From Megalonaias nervosa (Eukaryota; Mollusca; Bivalvia; Unionida; Unionidae), in the NCBI GenBank assembly GCA_016617855.1, contig JAECUM010000856.1:62001-126000 (forward strand): a DNA stretch of 64,000 nt, read 5' to 3'. Under the pieces are notes generated by a model. It was given only the letters and a program-made list of their open reading frames with translations, did not search any database and was not told where the DNA came from. The stretch's first letter is position 1. Each line of letters starts with the position of its first letter. Below are positions 27,501 through 41,985 of this stretch, one piece after another. Position numbers and translations under genes: made by a program.

Positions 27501-28851
27501 ATATCCCCATCCTATTTGATTTATGGGTTTCCTTGATATCCCCATCCTATTTGATTTTATGGGTTTCCTTGATATCCCCATCCTATTTGATTTTATGGGT
27601 TTCCTTGATATCCCCATCCTATTTGATGGTTTCAGAATAAAAGACTAACCCTTTTTGTGGATATACTAGAAACTCTTTTTGATGCACAACAAATTGGCTA
27701 TCAACATTGCAGTGTTGTATGCCATTTTCAAGTTTTCCGCAGGGGCTATATTTTAGCAACCTGGCCATATCTTAGTAATCCTTCCATGTCTGGGATTCAG
27801 TCTCATGGATTTTATGGTCATCAGGGCACCACAGCACTCAACTCTCAAAAGCCATGACACTGTGGAGGAGAGCATTCCTATTTACGTCTGCCCATTTAAA
27901 AGATCATCACAAGGCCATCTGCAGATGCATTCATTATCTTCCAACCTCTTATTCCATGGTCACATAGAGTAGGCCAATAAACAAGTCATATAGGAAGCAT
28001 ACCTTTGCACTGGCTCAGATACCTGGACCATAATATAGGTAGAGAACTTCATGAAGCTTCTCTTCGTTGCAACTTTCTTACAGAAAACTGATGCCATGCT
28101 CATGTTCCATTTTTTGGGGATAGTCTGGAGGAGAGATGTCATCACCTTTTATTATGCAATGGAAAATAAACTGTCCCAAAAACCAGTGACTCTTACTAGA
28201 ATATACACTATGAAACTAAAATAGAATCTGACTGTTCAAGACTACAGCTCTCTCATCTACACCTTTGGACATTCATGTTAGCAGGGATACCCTGAGTTTG
28301 GTCTCCAGAATCATTTAAGAGGTGTCCTTGAGGTCAGAGCACAGGTGAGCATCCCTTTGTAACAAGATGTGAATCATTTGTTTTGCTTATGCTTTGTCTC
28401 TGATTCTTTGTCAAAAAGGACTCTCTCTCTCTCTCTCACTTTTTAAGTGGAGAGCAGTCTTGTGTGATCCAGGAATTGGCAAACAAAACAACCTTTCATC
28501 ATTTCTGTTGCTGAAATAAGCCAAAAGACATGGCTAACGTCTTTCTTTTCTTTGGTGTGCTGGATTGATGAGGTAGTGGATGAATTATGATCAAATAAAT
28601 ATTCTTGGAGAAATTTAACTCCAGATATCAGATTGTGAAATAGGTCAGTACTTTGGTCAATAAACTGTTTAGTGAAGGTAACTTTTTTGCATGATTTGCA
28701 TTTGGGTACTCTGGAATCAATTGTGTATTCGGAAACTGCAAGATTGACTTTTTAACCAGTGATATTCTGTCATTTTTCTTTGGGTTCTCACATTACCTCA
28801 ATTAGTATGTATTTGTGCTTGTGTGTGAATCTCATCTCAACTTCAAAGACC

Positions 28852-28919
<68 letters not shown>

Positions 28920-31900
28920 GTGGTGTGTGTGTGTGTGTCATTTAATGGCACCTCAGTGTAATAATGGCTGTATGGTGTCAACTAAAAGTTATGTCTGAAA
29001 AATGTAGAAATTAAAATTTGCATAAAAGTTTTCTGAAGATAAATCCTGCTAATACGACAGAACTAGGCAGTTTGTTGTAAAAATTGCTTCTTAATGTTGA
29101 CAGTTAACTTTTGAAAAAGAGATCAAGTAACATTTTTTTTGTATTAAAAAAATTATGAAATGGTTTTATGACACCTTTTGCATACATAGATATAAGGAAA
29201 TAATGAGTAATGTGGGAACATTGTATTATTACCAGACCTGCCAACCACCATTTTGCATTAAGTTTTACAGAAGTGACCCTTAATATACTGACTTACAGAA
29301 TAAAAGTACAAATTACAGAAATAAGATTGTTTGCTGTAAAATTTGGAACTAGCTTCTTCATGCTTGATTTGGATCTGAGCTTCATATTAGATTCAGGGAG
29401 TTGATCAGGGAATCAGACTAATTGTACCTCAACCTCAGATGCTTTAAACTGCATGTGATTTGTGATGCAAAACGTCTGCATGATCAAGCTGATACTTTCA
29501 ATTTTCTAACAATGCAGTTCCCATGTGAAATGTACATGTTTTTTTTAAAAAAGATTACATCAGGTTGAGAGATAGCAAGAAGCCTTTGAACTCCATAAGG
29601 TTTGGAACCTCAGTTTATGAAACTGTACTGGAGTTAATTGAGGTCCACGTATACTTTAAAAACATTTTAAATGAATGCAGTCTTGAATCACACACTTTAG
29701 GACATTTAAAATTTTAGGAATGTGACTTTTTACATATTTAACTTACATATATAATGCAGACCTTGGCTCCTTGGCTTGAAGTCTAATTAAGTACCAGACA
29801 TTGTACATAAATTTTGATGGTTATTTAATTTCAGCTTTCAATCAACACTCGTTTCTCCCTGATTTTTCTATCATGATTATCAAACATTTCTAAAAAGTTT
29901 GACTAATACCTGTAGCCTTCTTTTTCTTGTTTGGAGGTTGTGCTGGGTGAACTAATGCAAGAGATATGTAAAAGTTAATAGCTGCAACAGAGATGGAAGG
30001 TTGAAAGAGGAAGTGGGGGTCTTGTGTATGACAAGAGACAATTTTTATACCAATGCAATATCTATGGAAAGAGAAAATAGTGTTATGCATGTCCATCACA
30101 AATTTCATTGGCACTTGAAAACTTTGGAAGGACTGTCTAGATTCAAATAAAATTGGGTGTGAGGTTGTACATTCAGGTGAAAGAGATAAGTCCAGTTTTC
30201 ACAATTTTCTTGCAAAGTTTTCTTCTGTGTGACTTGGTACTTTTCCCTTTTATTGTATCATATTAAGTTGATGGCATTGTTTCAGAGTGAAAATTAGGGC
30301 CGCTTTAATGAAGATTAGTCAAGTCCAACTGTGAACTGCAAATGCTCAGACCTGCCATCACATAATATGATACTGATCTGTGTCTATGCTGAAAAAGACC
30401 CTGACTGGCCAGTTCATTATGCCATGGCAGATCAAGGTCTATGCTGAAAAAGACCGTAATCAGCCAGTTCATTATGCCATGGCAGATCAAGGTCTATGCT
30501 GAAAAAGACCCTGATCGGCCAGTTCATTATGCCATGGCAGATCAAGGTCTATGCTGTTTGCAGTTGGACTTGAGTTATAAGAAAGTAAAATCAGCATAAA
30601 GTGTTTTTTATTTTATTTCAGGTTAGCAATAGTACTGAAAAAGCCTCCCTGGTCATTGTTAGATATTCTGGAATGTTTTAAAAAGTAAGTAACTCAGCCT
30701 GGACAATATCTGATAACAGGACATAAAACCTATTTATATTTCAGGTAAATCTCGTTAAACAAAATTTATTGCTATTCTGTTCTATCATGGACTTTGATTC
30801 AGTTCTTATATTAATTAATTATTTAATTTCATGATTTTTTTATGGTGAAAAGCTCAAGGTAACATCTTGAAAGTGGCATATATTAGAATAGAACTAGCAT
30901 TTCTTGATCAGATACTTTTAGTGTCACAGATGCATTTTGCAGTTGGACGCTTACGATACTATATATGGAATTAGTTTCAATTCAGATGTAATTGATGTTC
31001 TTTTTCAGACATTGGAGAGCTGTATTTGGGTTTGTGTTTGATAGAAAACTTGAAGATGTTGTACACAAGATTGTCCAAAGATTCTCCATTGAGAAAGGTA
31101 CCTAGATTATACACTACAATAAAATAAACTTTTTATACTGTGTACACCCACCACCCTCAATGCTCGTTTTATTTACATCAATGCAACTATCTTAATATGG
31201 ACAATCTGGACATAGTTCAGATTTCTGCCCTATATTTTTCATGTCCCATTTATTCATTCAGTAAAAGTTTTATCTGTACATTGAGCTTCCATGTCATAAG
31301 ATAATACTGGTTTCGCATGGTACCTTGAAAAGTACTTGAATTTCGATTCATCCATGAAAAGTTCTTCAGAATCACTTTTACCTTGAAAAGTCCTTGAAAA
31401 TAAGCCTTGGTCTTTGAAAAATATAAAGTTAATTGACAAATGTGTAAAAGTTTCTTTTCATACCATTATGTCATGTAATTGAAATAAAACTGTTCGCTAT
31501 TGGGTGGTTTACAACACGTGACCAATCAGTTTTTTATAATTGTGTGTGGACCTGATTATAGAGAGCATTAAAAAGTGTGTGAATCTTTTTCAACGATCAT
31601 TCGTTGTCAATTTATTTTCTGCGACAGTGGTACATCTTTGTACTTTAAATCATGGTGAATCAGCTGTTCAGTCTCGAAAATATACACAAAAATGGTCACA
31701 GTTTGTTCTTATTGTACGTCCAAGCTTTTGATTTTTGGCACATGATATAAAATTCGGAAGTCTGCTGGAAGTCTATTATTGACCTTTTTGGTGTCGCGAC
31801 CAAACTTTGGGCATAAATTACGGCTGTATGCCTGTTAACAGAAAGGCTGCTTTCTACACAATGTACTTTCATCTATGTGTAAATGTCCCTGTAAAATTTC

Positions 31901-34900
31901 GACAAGTGATCATGCAGTACAGATATAAAAAATTAGAAGTTGCGACACACTGCATCCTTTTGTGGTGGATGATTTTAAGATGCCACGTGAATGCATCATA
32001 TCATGTGTTGAAGCTATTACAGAAATTGATTTTGTCCACTGCGGCCAACTTCAGGTATGCATAAATTATGAAAACCACTATATATGTGGTCGGCTGATGT
32101 GTTTTCGTGAAGTGTCTCGGAGAGAGAAAGTGGGCTTCAGCAATCTCCGTAAACTCTGATCGATATTGAATATTCAGGAGATTGCATTCACACCTGCCAA
32201 AGGATAAAAACGTGTACATGGCATTGAGAATACAGAAGATTTATCTGGGTATTTTTCTGCGAGAGCTTTCCCATTTTGCTTGGAGCAAAATGCCTGGGAA
32301 GTGTGTGTTAAACCCCAATTGGTGTACATGATGCGCCTGACCTGGTAATTAATTTCCCGTACTTGAAATTGAAATAATGGTGGATTATACCTCCATAATT
32401 GAACATTCTACAAATTTGCATTTACCAAATGACAGGACTATCAACTCTGAATCTCAATAAAAATTTTCATCCAGTTGATATTTGTTTGGAAGTGTTGTGC
32501 ATTTATTCATCTCATCTGATTTATTGAGTATTATCAGTCACATAGCAGTGTCTAAGATTGACAATAGGCCATTTTTACATGAAACTGAAAAATTTCCAAT
32601 TAATTTGGAGTAAGCAGCCGCTGCTGATTTCAATTACTGTCAATTAGTGGCCCATATTTTTTTTTTACTGGCCTATCACTATTAGTGCTCGGGGCCAATC
32701 GGCCCATCACAGTGGAAAAAATCTAATACACTGACCTAGTATTGTAGATACAGTTGTCGAGAATGTGAAAATGAACAAAAATATTTCACACACAATTATA
32801 GTTCAAACTCTTTTAGAAAGCGAGAAATAAAATATAACCAACAGCAAAAATAATAAGTTTGTGGACATGCCAACCCTCCCGGTTTTTGCGGGAGACTCCC
32901 TGAATTCTCCCGCACTCCCGTATTATTATTTTTTTCTCCCAGAAAAAATTTATTTCGTAAAAAAAAAAATTGGGGAAAAATTTGTTTCGTTTAATGAAAA
33001 ATGTTTTGGAAATTCCCCAGCATGTAAGACCAGAAGTGCGCATAAGTTCTTTGAAAAGCACGCAAACTTGAATTCATATGTTTGGTGATCTCTTCTACAG
33101 TGTCTAAAAGAAAGGGAGATTCAGATGAAGTTGGAAAGTAAAAAAAGATATTAAACTTCTTTCCAGGCTTCTTGTAGCCTGGAATTTCCATGCCTGACTC
33201 ATGGAAGTGATAAACGTAGAGTTTTGCAAGACAAGCAGTTCATGTTTTAGTGTTGAAAAATGCAGAAGGAACCCAAGCTTAATGAAATAGCAACTACTTC
33301 ATCAGCACCTGATGACACAAAATGAGCTGAATTCAGGTCAACCAGGTCATATGTTGCTGGAGATGATGTCCTCAAAGCAGAAATCCTGTGGACAATCAAG
33401 ATTGTAACTAGCCACTACTCGTACATTTCAGTATGTGATGTGCCAGACCTCTTCTGGAAAATGTTTCCCGACAGTCTTATTGCCTAAAAGTATGTGTGAC
33501 GTGACAAGAAGCTGCATACCTCTGTGTGTTTGGTGTTGCGGAACATTTTAAAACGATGCTCAAATCAACAATCAAAGGGCCATTGGTGCTGCTGTTTGAT
33601 GAAAGCTTAAACCACAAGTTGCAGAAAAAGCAACTAGATCTTCACGTGAGGTTCTGGCATGTAGAAACAGATACATACAGACCAGGTATGTCACAAACCA
33701 ATTTTTAGGACATGCCAAGGCCACTGACCTCATGCAGGCCATGATGGATGCTGTTTCTGATGCAGGCTTAGTACTACATGACATAGTTAAAATTGGCATG
33801 GATGGCCCTAGCGTGAATTGGAAGCAACACGAAGATCTTAGTGCCCAACTTCAGCAGGATTATGGTACCAGACTCATTAACATTGGTTTGTGTGGCCTTC
33901 ATGTGGTCCACATCAGTTTTAAAAGAGGAATGTCAGGAGCGGGCTGGAAGGTATTCAGTTTCCTCTTTTCAGCCTACCATCTCCTTAAGGATGCCCCAGC
34001 TAGGCTGGAAGACTATGTCAAATCTTCTGAAGGACAGAGGCCCTTGAAGTTTGTCACCCATTGTTGGCTAGAGAATATTCCATTTTGTGAGAGGGCAATA
34101 AAGATCTTCCCCAACATAGTCAAGTATGTGGAGGCAGTTGAGACAAAAACAGTGACAAGACCTGACAACAGGTCATACTACACCATAATGGAGTGCATGA
34201 GGCAGGACCCATGCTTTCTGGCCAAGCTCTATTTTTTCCAGTGCAATGCCATACAGCTGCAGCCCTTTCTCACCCAGTTCCAGACTGATCATCCTATGCT
34301 GCCATTTGTTGCACAAGCAATGTATCAGATGGTGAGAAGATTGATGAGCTGCTTCATAAAGAATAGTGTGACACTCCTTGATTGGTCAGATGCAAAAATG
34401 GTAAAGATTAACATCACAGACACCTCCCTCCTGGACTACAATCAGGTGGATATTGGATATGCCGCAGATAAACTGAAGGAGGGCACAGTAGGACTGAAAC
34501 CAAGTGAGAGATAGAAGATGTAGTTCAGGATGGAGTGTAAGACATGTCTCATAGAAGTTGTCAAAACCATACTGGAGAAAAGTCCAGTCTCCTGTTTGAC
34601 TGTGAGGAACTTGTCCTGTATTTCCCCCGCATTGATGGCAGCAGACAAGATAAAGTGCAGGGATAAGTTCCATAGGCTTCTTTCATCCATGGTCAGCTGC
34701 CAAAGGCTAAATGAGGACTTGTGTGATACTGTCCTTCAGCAGTTTCAAATGCTGATCAACTGCATCCCAACAGAAAGGTTGTTGGCATTCCGTCCATCGG
34801 AGGACCGGGTGGATGAACTTTTCATGAGTTCAGTTGAAGTAACTGCTGATGCATACAGTGACCTCAAGCCAGTTCTGCAGACCTTGCTTGTGCTATGTCA

Positions 34901-37814
34901 TGGTCATCATTGCCAGCATCAGCAAGGAGATAAAGATGGAGAACATTAAGGGAAAAACTCTGATCGCCCAGAGAATTATTTGTGAGCATGTCACTAGAGT
35001 AGGAGTCCTGGCAAATGTACAAATTTCAAAGGAACTTTTGATGTCCTGCAAGTTGGCTAGACAAAGATACATACAAAATCTTGAGGTGAGCGTTTGAAGG
35101 CCATATCAGCTACACAGAAAAGAAAACAGACATTTGAAGCTCTGGAGGAGTTGAAGAAAAAGAAGCAAAGGATTGAGGACAGCATCCAGTATCTCAAGAA
35201 AACATCAGATAGATTATATGAAAAGGCAGAAGCCACCTGAAAAATCTCCTTTGTTACACAACCAAATGCATTGAAGAAAGAGAAACTGCGTAAGCAGTCA
35301 GAAATAGAAACTATCAAAAAGGAAATTGCTAACCATGTTAAAGAACTTAGTACTTAAAAAGTCACTGGTTGTAGTGTGGTCATGTGTGCAGATTATATAT
35401 TTGAGTGTAGAATTTAAAGAAAAGACTATTCTACTTTGTCTACTTTTTATCCTTCCATTGTATTTTGTTCTTCATATGATGATTTGTGACTGTCTAACAA
35501 GCAGACTCTGATCTCCAGTAGTTGTAGTTGTTAAGAATTTAAAGAACTGTTTAACCTAGTGTGTCTTATTTGCTGTGTAATCTATAGGTTTATTTTATTG
35601 TTCTTCATATCAAGATTGAATTCATTTGTTTTTCTTAAAAATAAAGTGTTGTTATTCTCCTAAGATTGGAGTTCTTTTTATTCTCTGTTATGAAGTCTCG
35701 AGCCTATTGCACAAATAACAGACCCCATGTCAGGAAGTTACAACATTCTCGCTAATCCATTAAATGGCGATTGATAAATATACCTAAGGCGCACTGCACG
35801 TCGGGGTCCTTGAAAAAGTTGGATAAAGTCCTAGAATTTTGTCACACCAAAGGTGTATGAACCCTGTAATAACTTCTTTACCCATGTTTAAAGCAATGAT
35901 ACAAGTTTTATGATGGGTATGGTTTCTTCCCATTCATCAGAGCTATTGGATATTTACTGATATCTACACTTTTGTGACTTTTCTGACCTAACATTGACAC
36001 TTAGTATCCTGACACTTTTTCCCAGGAGACAAATAGGTGTCATAGATTCAGGGAGGGCAGGTGAATAATACATATTGTATACAAAATTATTTATTTTATA
36101 AAAATTCTGCAGCTCATGGAATTAGTAGTGCCTGACAGTCTTGATAGAATCTATCATGCGTTTTAGTAAAAATCGAAACCGAGTTATCTGACTTTGCAGT
36201 TTCTTTCATGTAATGAGTAAAAATTTAGTTATTTGGACATGACTTACTAGTACTCCATGGAGGCAAGGGTATGTAGCAATACTTGTGTCTACCTGCTTAA
36301 AATCTCATTAGTTCAAATAGTCCAGCAGTATTTGATCGATTGCCATGAAAATTGATAAATATTATGGCCATTGCCTGAATATGCATTATAGATAAATCCT
36401 TTTGTTCCTGCAATTTTTGTTAAGATTTATTACCTTCTCTGTCTTGCAGCAGTGCATGACACAATGTCATTAATGCAACTAGTCCCCAGTTTTGTATGGA
36501 TTACCACAAAATTTAATTAATATTATGGTCATCACCTCAGATGAACATGTCACAAATCACTTTTTTCCCACAATTTCTGCAGTTGTTGTTGCCTTTTTTT
36601 ATATGGCAGCAATATGATGTAGCATATTATAGTCTGATGTTGTCTGTCTGTCTGTTACCAAGGTTATTTCCACATAGTAACTTCATTTGTACACAGGCTT
36701 CAGTTATCAAACTTAGTGGATGGCTTGAACTTGGAGTAGAGATCACAAATGATTTTCGAGTTGGATGGTCAAAGGTCATGATCACTGACTGCCAGAAGAA
36801 AAATGATTTCTGCACAATAACTTGAGATATCCACCATCTATCATTATCAAACTTTGTTGTGGAAGGCTTGCACTTGGGGGAAAGGATGATATATATCCAT
36901 TTGGGGATTAATGGTCAAAGGTCAAGGTCAATCTGACTGACACAGGAAAAATGGTTTCTGCATAATAACTCCAGTTATCCACCATCTACCATTACCAAAC
37001 TCTGTGCTTGGGTTAGGGGAAGAAACATCCATTGTGGGGTCAAAATGTCAAGATCAGGGTCTTCATCATCTACAGTTGGTATTGGCAACCATTTATAAAT
37101 GCTGTGTCAGGTTTGCTCAATTGTTGAATGCAGCTTGCTAAGTGATATTCATCCCTTTAATTATTGTTTTTAGTACATGCAGTTCAAAATTACAATTCAT
37201 ACTATGTGCCTTTCCAAAGAGTCAGATACACCACCATTGGCACATGTGCAGTAGGTTGCCAATTTCTGATCTGCACAAAATTTCCATTATATGGTTGGTG
37301 GTTTCTTTGTGGTTCTACATGTTTCTTTCAAGGACATTTCCATATGGTTAGTAGTTTCATTGGGGAATTACATGTTTCCTTCACCTCATGCAATGTTTGG
37401 AACTAACTTGATGCATCTGTTTGATATCAGGCCAGTAACAATTTAAACAAATTGCACAATCCATTTTAAATTTTATTGATAAGCTCCAAAAATTGCTTTT
37501 ATAAGCCACAAGGTAAGAAAGTTATGAGATTCTGAACATTATAATTATAAATGGAATTGGATTTAGGTATTGACCTATAAGAACTCCATTGTACAAGTTA
37601 AATGAAGTAACATAAGTTTACAGTTTCAAATTGGAATTTCTGGTCTGAAAATAAGAAAGCTAATTGTTAGGTGAGTTTGTCATGCATTTTAGGTTGTGTT
37701 AACATGTACTTAAAGCTTGTGATGTATTTCAGGTTGTGTTCAGAGCATGGAAATATTGGAGGAGTTACTGGTGGAAGTCCTACTACTGTTAGAGGGGTGT
37801 CAGCAACATTCCAG

Positions 37815-37890
<76 letters not shown>

Positions 37891-40800
37891 TAAAAATTTA
37901 AAGTAACAAGCTTTTTGACAGAAGTTTAATGTTGGTGATGTTAGCAAAAATGAAAGCAGCACCAAAATTACTATAGGTATTTGGGGTAAGTTTAAATTCC
38001 TGGCCAAGATGGTGTCAGATTTATTAATTTAAGTATATTGGTCACATAAATAACCAAAATGTAGCACCATACTTAAAAATCACTTCATCTTGGGTGTAAT
38101 CATTTTGGAGGATACTACTCAACTCTGGCAAAAGGAGGTAACATTAACCTACTTTTCATGCTCCTGTGATAAAGGTTTTGCACTCAGCTCTTTCTCGGAC
38201 ACTGTTAGGGCTGTTCCATTTAAACATACGTGGTACCCAGGGAAGGCACTTTAAAAATATGTATGACACGTTACTCTGTTTAAAAGGTTCACATGAAAAC
38301 AATACAGAATTCTAAATTGCTTCTATGGGTGACTACACAACATTGAAAGTGCCTTCCCTGGGTCCCAAATATATTTTACTGGAACAGCTCTTATATGTAC
38401 AGTCATAAAACTTGATGTTTTCATTGTGGAGGATACACCACAGGCAAATAAATGTAGGTTACAATAACCTGCTTTAATTTGATCATCTTTACATATTTTG
38501 TGTTTCTGTACTTAATTTTACAACTTTTGGAGGGTTTATCTTCCTAAACTTTTGTGCAGTTCTTTGTTTTACATTTTTTAACTTAAACTTTGGTTGGCAC
38601 TACAGAGCCACTTTTGTACTGCGGTGCCACAAAATGATCTTATTGACACTGTCCCCCACCCTCCAAATTTAGGGGCACAAAACATGAAGGACAAATGAAA
38701 ATAATAGTACATAATGTATTAATAGTGCCATAAAAAGCAGATAATCTTCTTTGCTTCGAGAGTTTTGCTACCTTAATTTTGTGGTTTGTGCTGTGCTGTC
38801 ATATTTTCCTTGGATCACTTATACAGTTGCAATAAATGTTTTACCAATGTGCTCAAATCACTCTTGAAAACATTAACATGTTTGAATATCAGGTAAACTT
38901 GAAATGAGCTGCACCATAGAATTAATCTTTCTGGATCATGCTCTCATTTAGCTTTAGTGTATACTCATTATTTACAATTTTCAAGGAGTACATATTGAAT
39001 AAGTTCATGTTATTAATGTAAGTGGAGATGGGTACAATGCTGACATTTATGTCACTTTGCAAAAATGGTCATTTAAGAGCTCATAGAAAACATGCTCTAA
39101 AAATAAAAACCAATTTTTAGGACATAATACAGGAAACTTTTTGAAGACCTTATTACTAACATTTATGTTTCTTTTCAGTTAACTTTGTTCAGCTGTTTTT
39201 CAAATGACTGTCATGGTTTAATTGTTTTTCTTACGGTTATAGTTATAATGGCCTGGTGACAGAGGCAGTGACTAAGCTAAAGATACTACAAAAACTTTGC
39301 TCTGATGTCTTGGATAACAATGCTAATATGTCCACACTGCCCAGTCTGGATGTGTACTTAGAGCAGAAAATGTGTTCAGGCCAGTCTAGTCAAGTTTCTA
39401 TACCACTTCTGACACCAGGATCTATACACCAACAGGTAATGCCTTTCATACTCGGCGCAGTCTAAAGTACTAATATTTGTTGATCCAAGGACCCAGGATA
39501 TTGTAGCACTGTAATGCACTCTCGGTAGTCTTCAGTTTGAGCTGGCACAAGAACCAACACAATAGGTAAATTTCTTTCCAGCTAAACTCAGTCTAATCCA
39601 TCTGTCCTGGGTACGACAGCTGTATTTCATCTACTTTAGTCTGCAGCTCGATCTGACACCGAAATCTACATATTGCATAAGCACTCTTCATACTGTAAAT
39701 AGCCGGAAAAACTAGGCATGTTATATTTATGATTTTGAAAAGTTGAGCAGTCATTGAAATAAATATCTTCTATTCAGATAACAGGTCATGGAAAGTTTAT
39801 TTCAGACAATAGGTTACAAAAAGTGTCCTATTCAATTAAGTGGCATGCATATTAACTCTTATCTCTGCATTTTTGCATCTTGAGGAAGTAACAATGTTCT
39901 GAGGTTTGTGATGGACTGAAATGGGTGATATTGCATAAAAAAAGAAAAGATGTAACCTGACAATGGTACCAATTAATGTATACTTTCTACTTACGTTAGA
40001 AAAAAAACCCTGAAAAATAAAACTTTTTAGACAAGATTTATTAAGACAAGCAAATTCCTCATTTTGGAACCAGAGTTGTGTCCAGTTTTTGGCTTCTGTT
40101 AGATCTAAAGCAGACTGGTCCAAACAACCTTTGGATGAAGTAGGGTGAATTTGAGATTGGAGAAAAAAGTAGCCTGAACATGAAAACCATGGGTCCATTA
40201 AGAAAAAAGATCTCCAATCAAAAATGTCTTTTTAACATTGAAACAACTGGAAAAATGAAAATATCTCTGATTCCGATGTGGATGGATTCAATTGGAAGTA
40301 AGGAGAAGTGTTTCCTACCTATATATTCAGATGTAAATGAAATGACATTGTACAGTGAGTCATTGCCCTCAGTTTGGGCTGACATTTTTGCTGTCAAGGT
40401 CAGTTTAATTAGAGTTTATATTGTGCATGATAGTTTATGTTTACAATGGCTGCTGGAGATTGCTAAAATCTTTGCAGATATGAACTAAAGTTTAGTTTGC
40501 ATTTCTTATTTACATTCTAATTAAATAGGAGGTTTGTGATAAAATCAATTATGAGTCCTGCTTTAAACTTCATTCCATGCAGGGTTTAAAAGTTAGTCAC
40601 ATAATTAATACTTTTTGCCTCTTTTTAGGTGAATGTAAATCAACTTTCTGAAATCAGAGATGATCATCAAGCCTTGATGCCATCTTCCATGCCTGACACA
40701 GCCGATCAGATGATGTCATATCCCATATCTGTGGCAACTACCTCGATCACAGTACAGGGCAGTTCTGAAATTGCAATTAAGAAGTTTCATCAGATATGGA

Positions 40801-41945
40801 AAGCTATACATCATTGCTGGTAAAAATGCCTCGTTTGAATTTAGATTGTACCTTCAGAATTTCTAGGTTAGTTTGGCTGTGCATTGAGATACGAGTCTTA
40901 AGGCAACAACCTTTTCAGCTGTCTATCCATCTGTACCTCTATACATAGCTCTGCAACTTTTGTTCATGGTTGGAATCCTATTGGTAGGTGAATTGCTGAT
41001 GACATGTAAATTTGCCTTTTAAAGGTTTTGTCTTTTCATAGTCAACTATCACAAGGTTATTGCCCTTTTCCCAGCAATGTTATATCTCTACAGCAGAGCT
41101 TTCTTACCAGAATAGCTCAGGAACCATTATTATGTTACATTTAGATTGAATTTTTGCACAGTTTACACATATATGTGAATACCTTGTGCAAAATCTTGTC
41201 CTGTGGGCCATTTTATGGCATAAAGTATCTATAGATGGTGTAATATTAATTCATAATGAGTTGTTGATATTTATAATTGCTTAATAATATTCTGGATAAG
41301 TCTTGATTTTATGGAAATTACCAAACTAAAAATGGCAGTTCCCTGAATATTAAGAATACTGTTGATAGACTTTTGTGGAAACTCTCAGCCTGGTGGCTTC
41401 ATGGTAGATTACTTCACAGTGATTTGTAATTGATGAATTTATAGTCTTATCAGGTATTGAAAAGGACATGGCTGGGAGATTTAGCTTCCATTCTGTCATT
41501 ATTAATATTTTCACCTTTGCAATAGAAGGAATTGCAGTTTGTATTATTTTACTATGTCATTGGTGAGGAAAGTCTCCTCCTCATCAACTAGGTTTGTATC
41601 CTCAAGATGTACAGCAAGATCATCACCTATTGATGAATTGATCTTGTGTGTAATTGACTTAGCTTAATCCAGCTTGTTAAATAGTCTTATCTTATAAAGA
41701 TGTTGGATGAGCTTGATTACAGGCATGGTTTATGCATATTGTTGCAATAGTCTTGTATCTCATTGGCTTAGTTTGTTGCCTCTCTGTTCTTCTCTAGGCC
41801 TAAATACTATATATTTCAGCCACTGTCTTTAAAACTTGGTATATGGGTTAATAGTTTTTAGATCACGGATGACTTAGATTATCAGCAAATGACTGCACAT
41901 TGTAGTTATGACTATATCTTCAGAAAGAATTTTTATTACTATGGT

Positions 41946-41985
<40 letters not shown>

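Noticed and set aside
28759..28998. 79-codon frame with Tyr-Ile and Cys-Val repeats.
   Set aside because: It is translated (AT)n and (GT)n microsatellite.
39836..40198. 120-codon minus-strand frame.
   Set aside because: No recognisable motif and no visible splice partners. It overlaps the + frame noted at 40180-40488, so at most one could be real.
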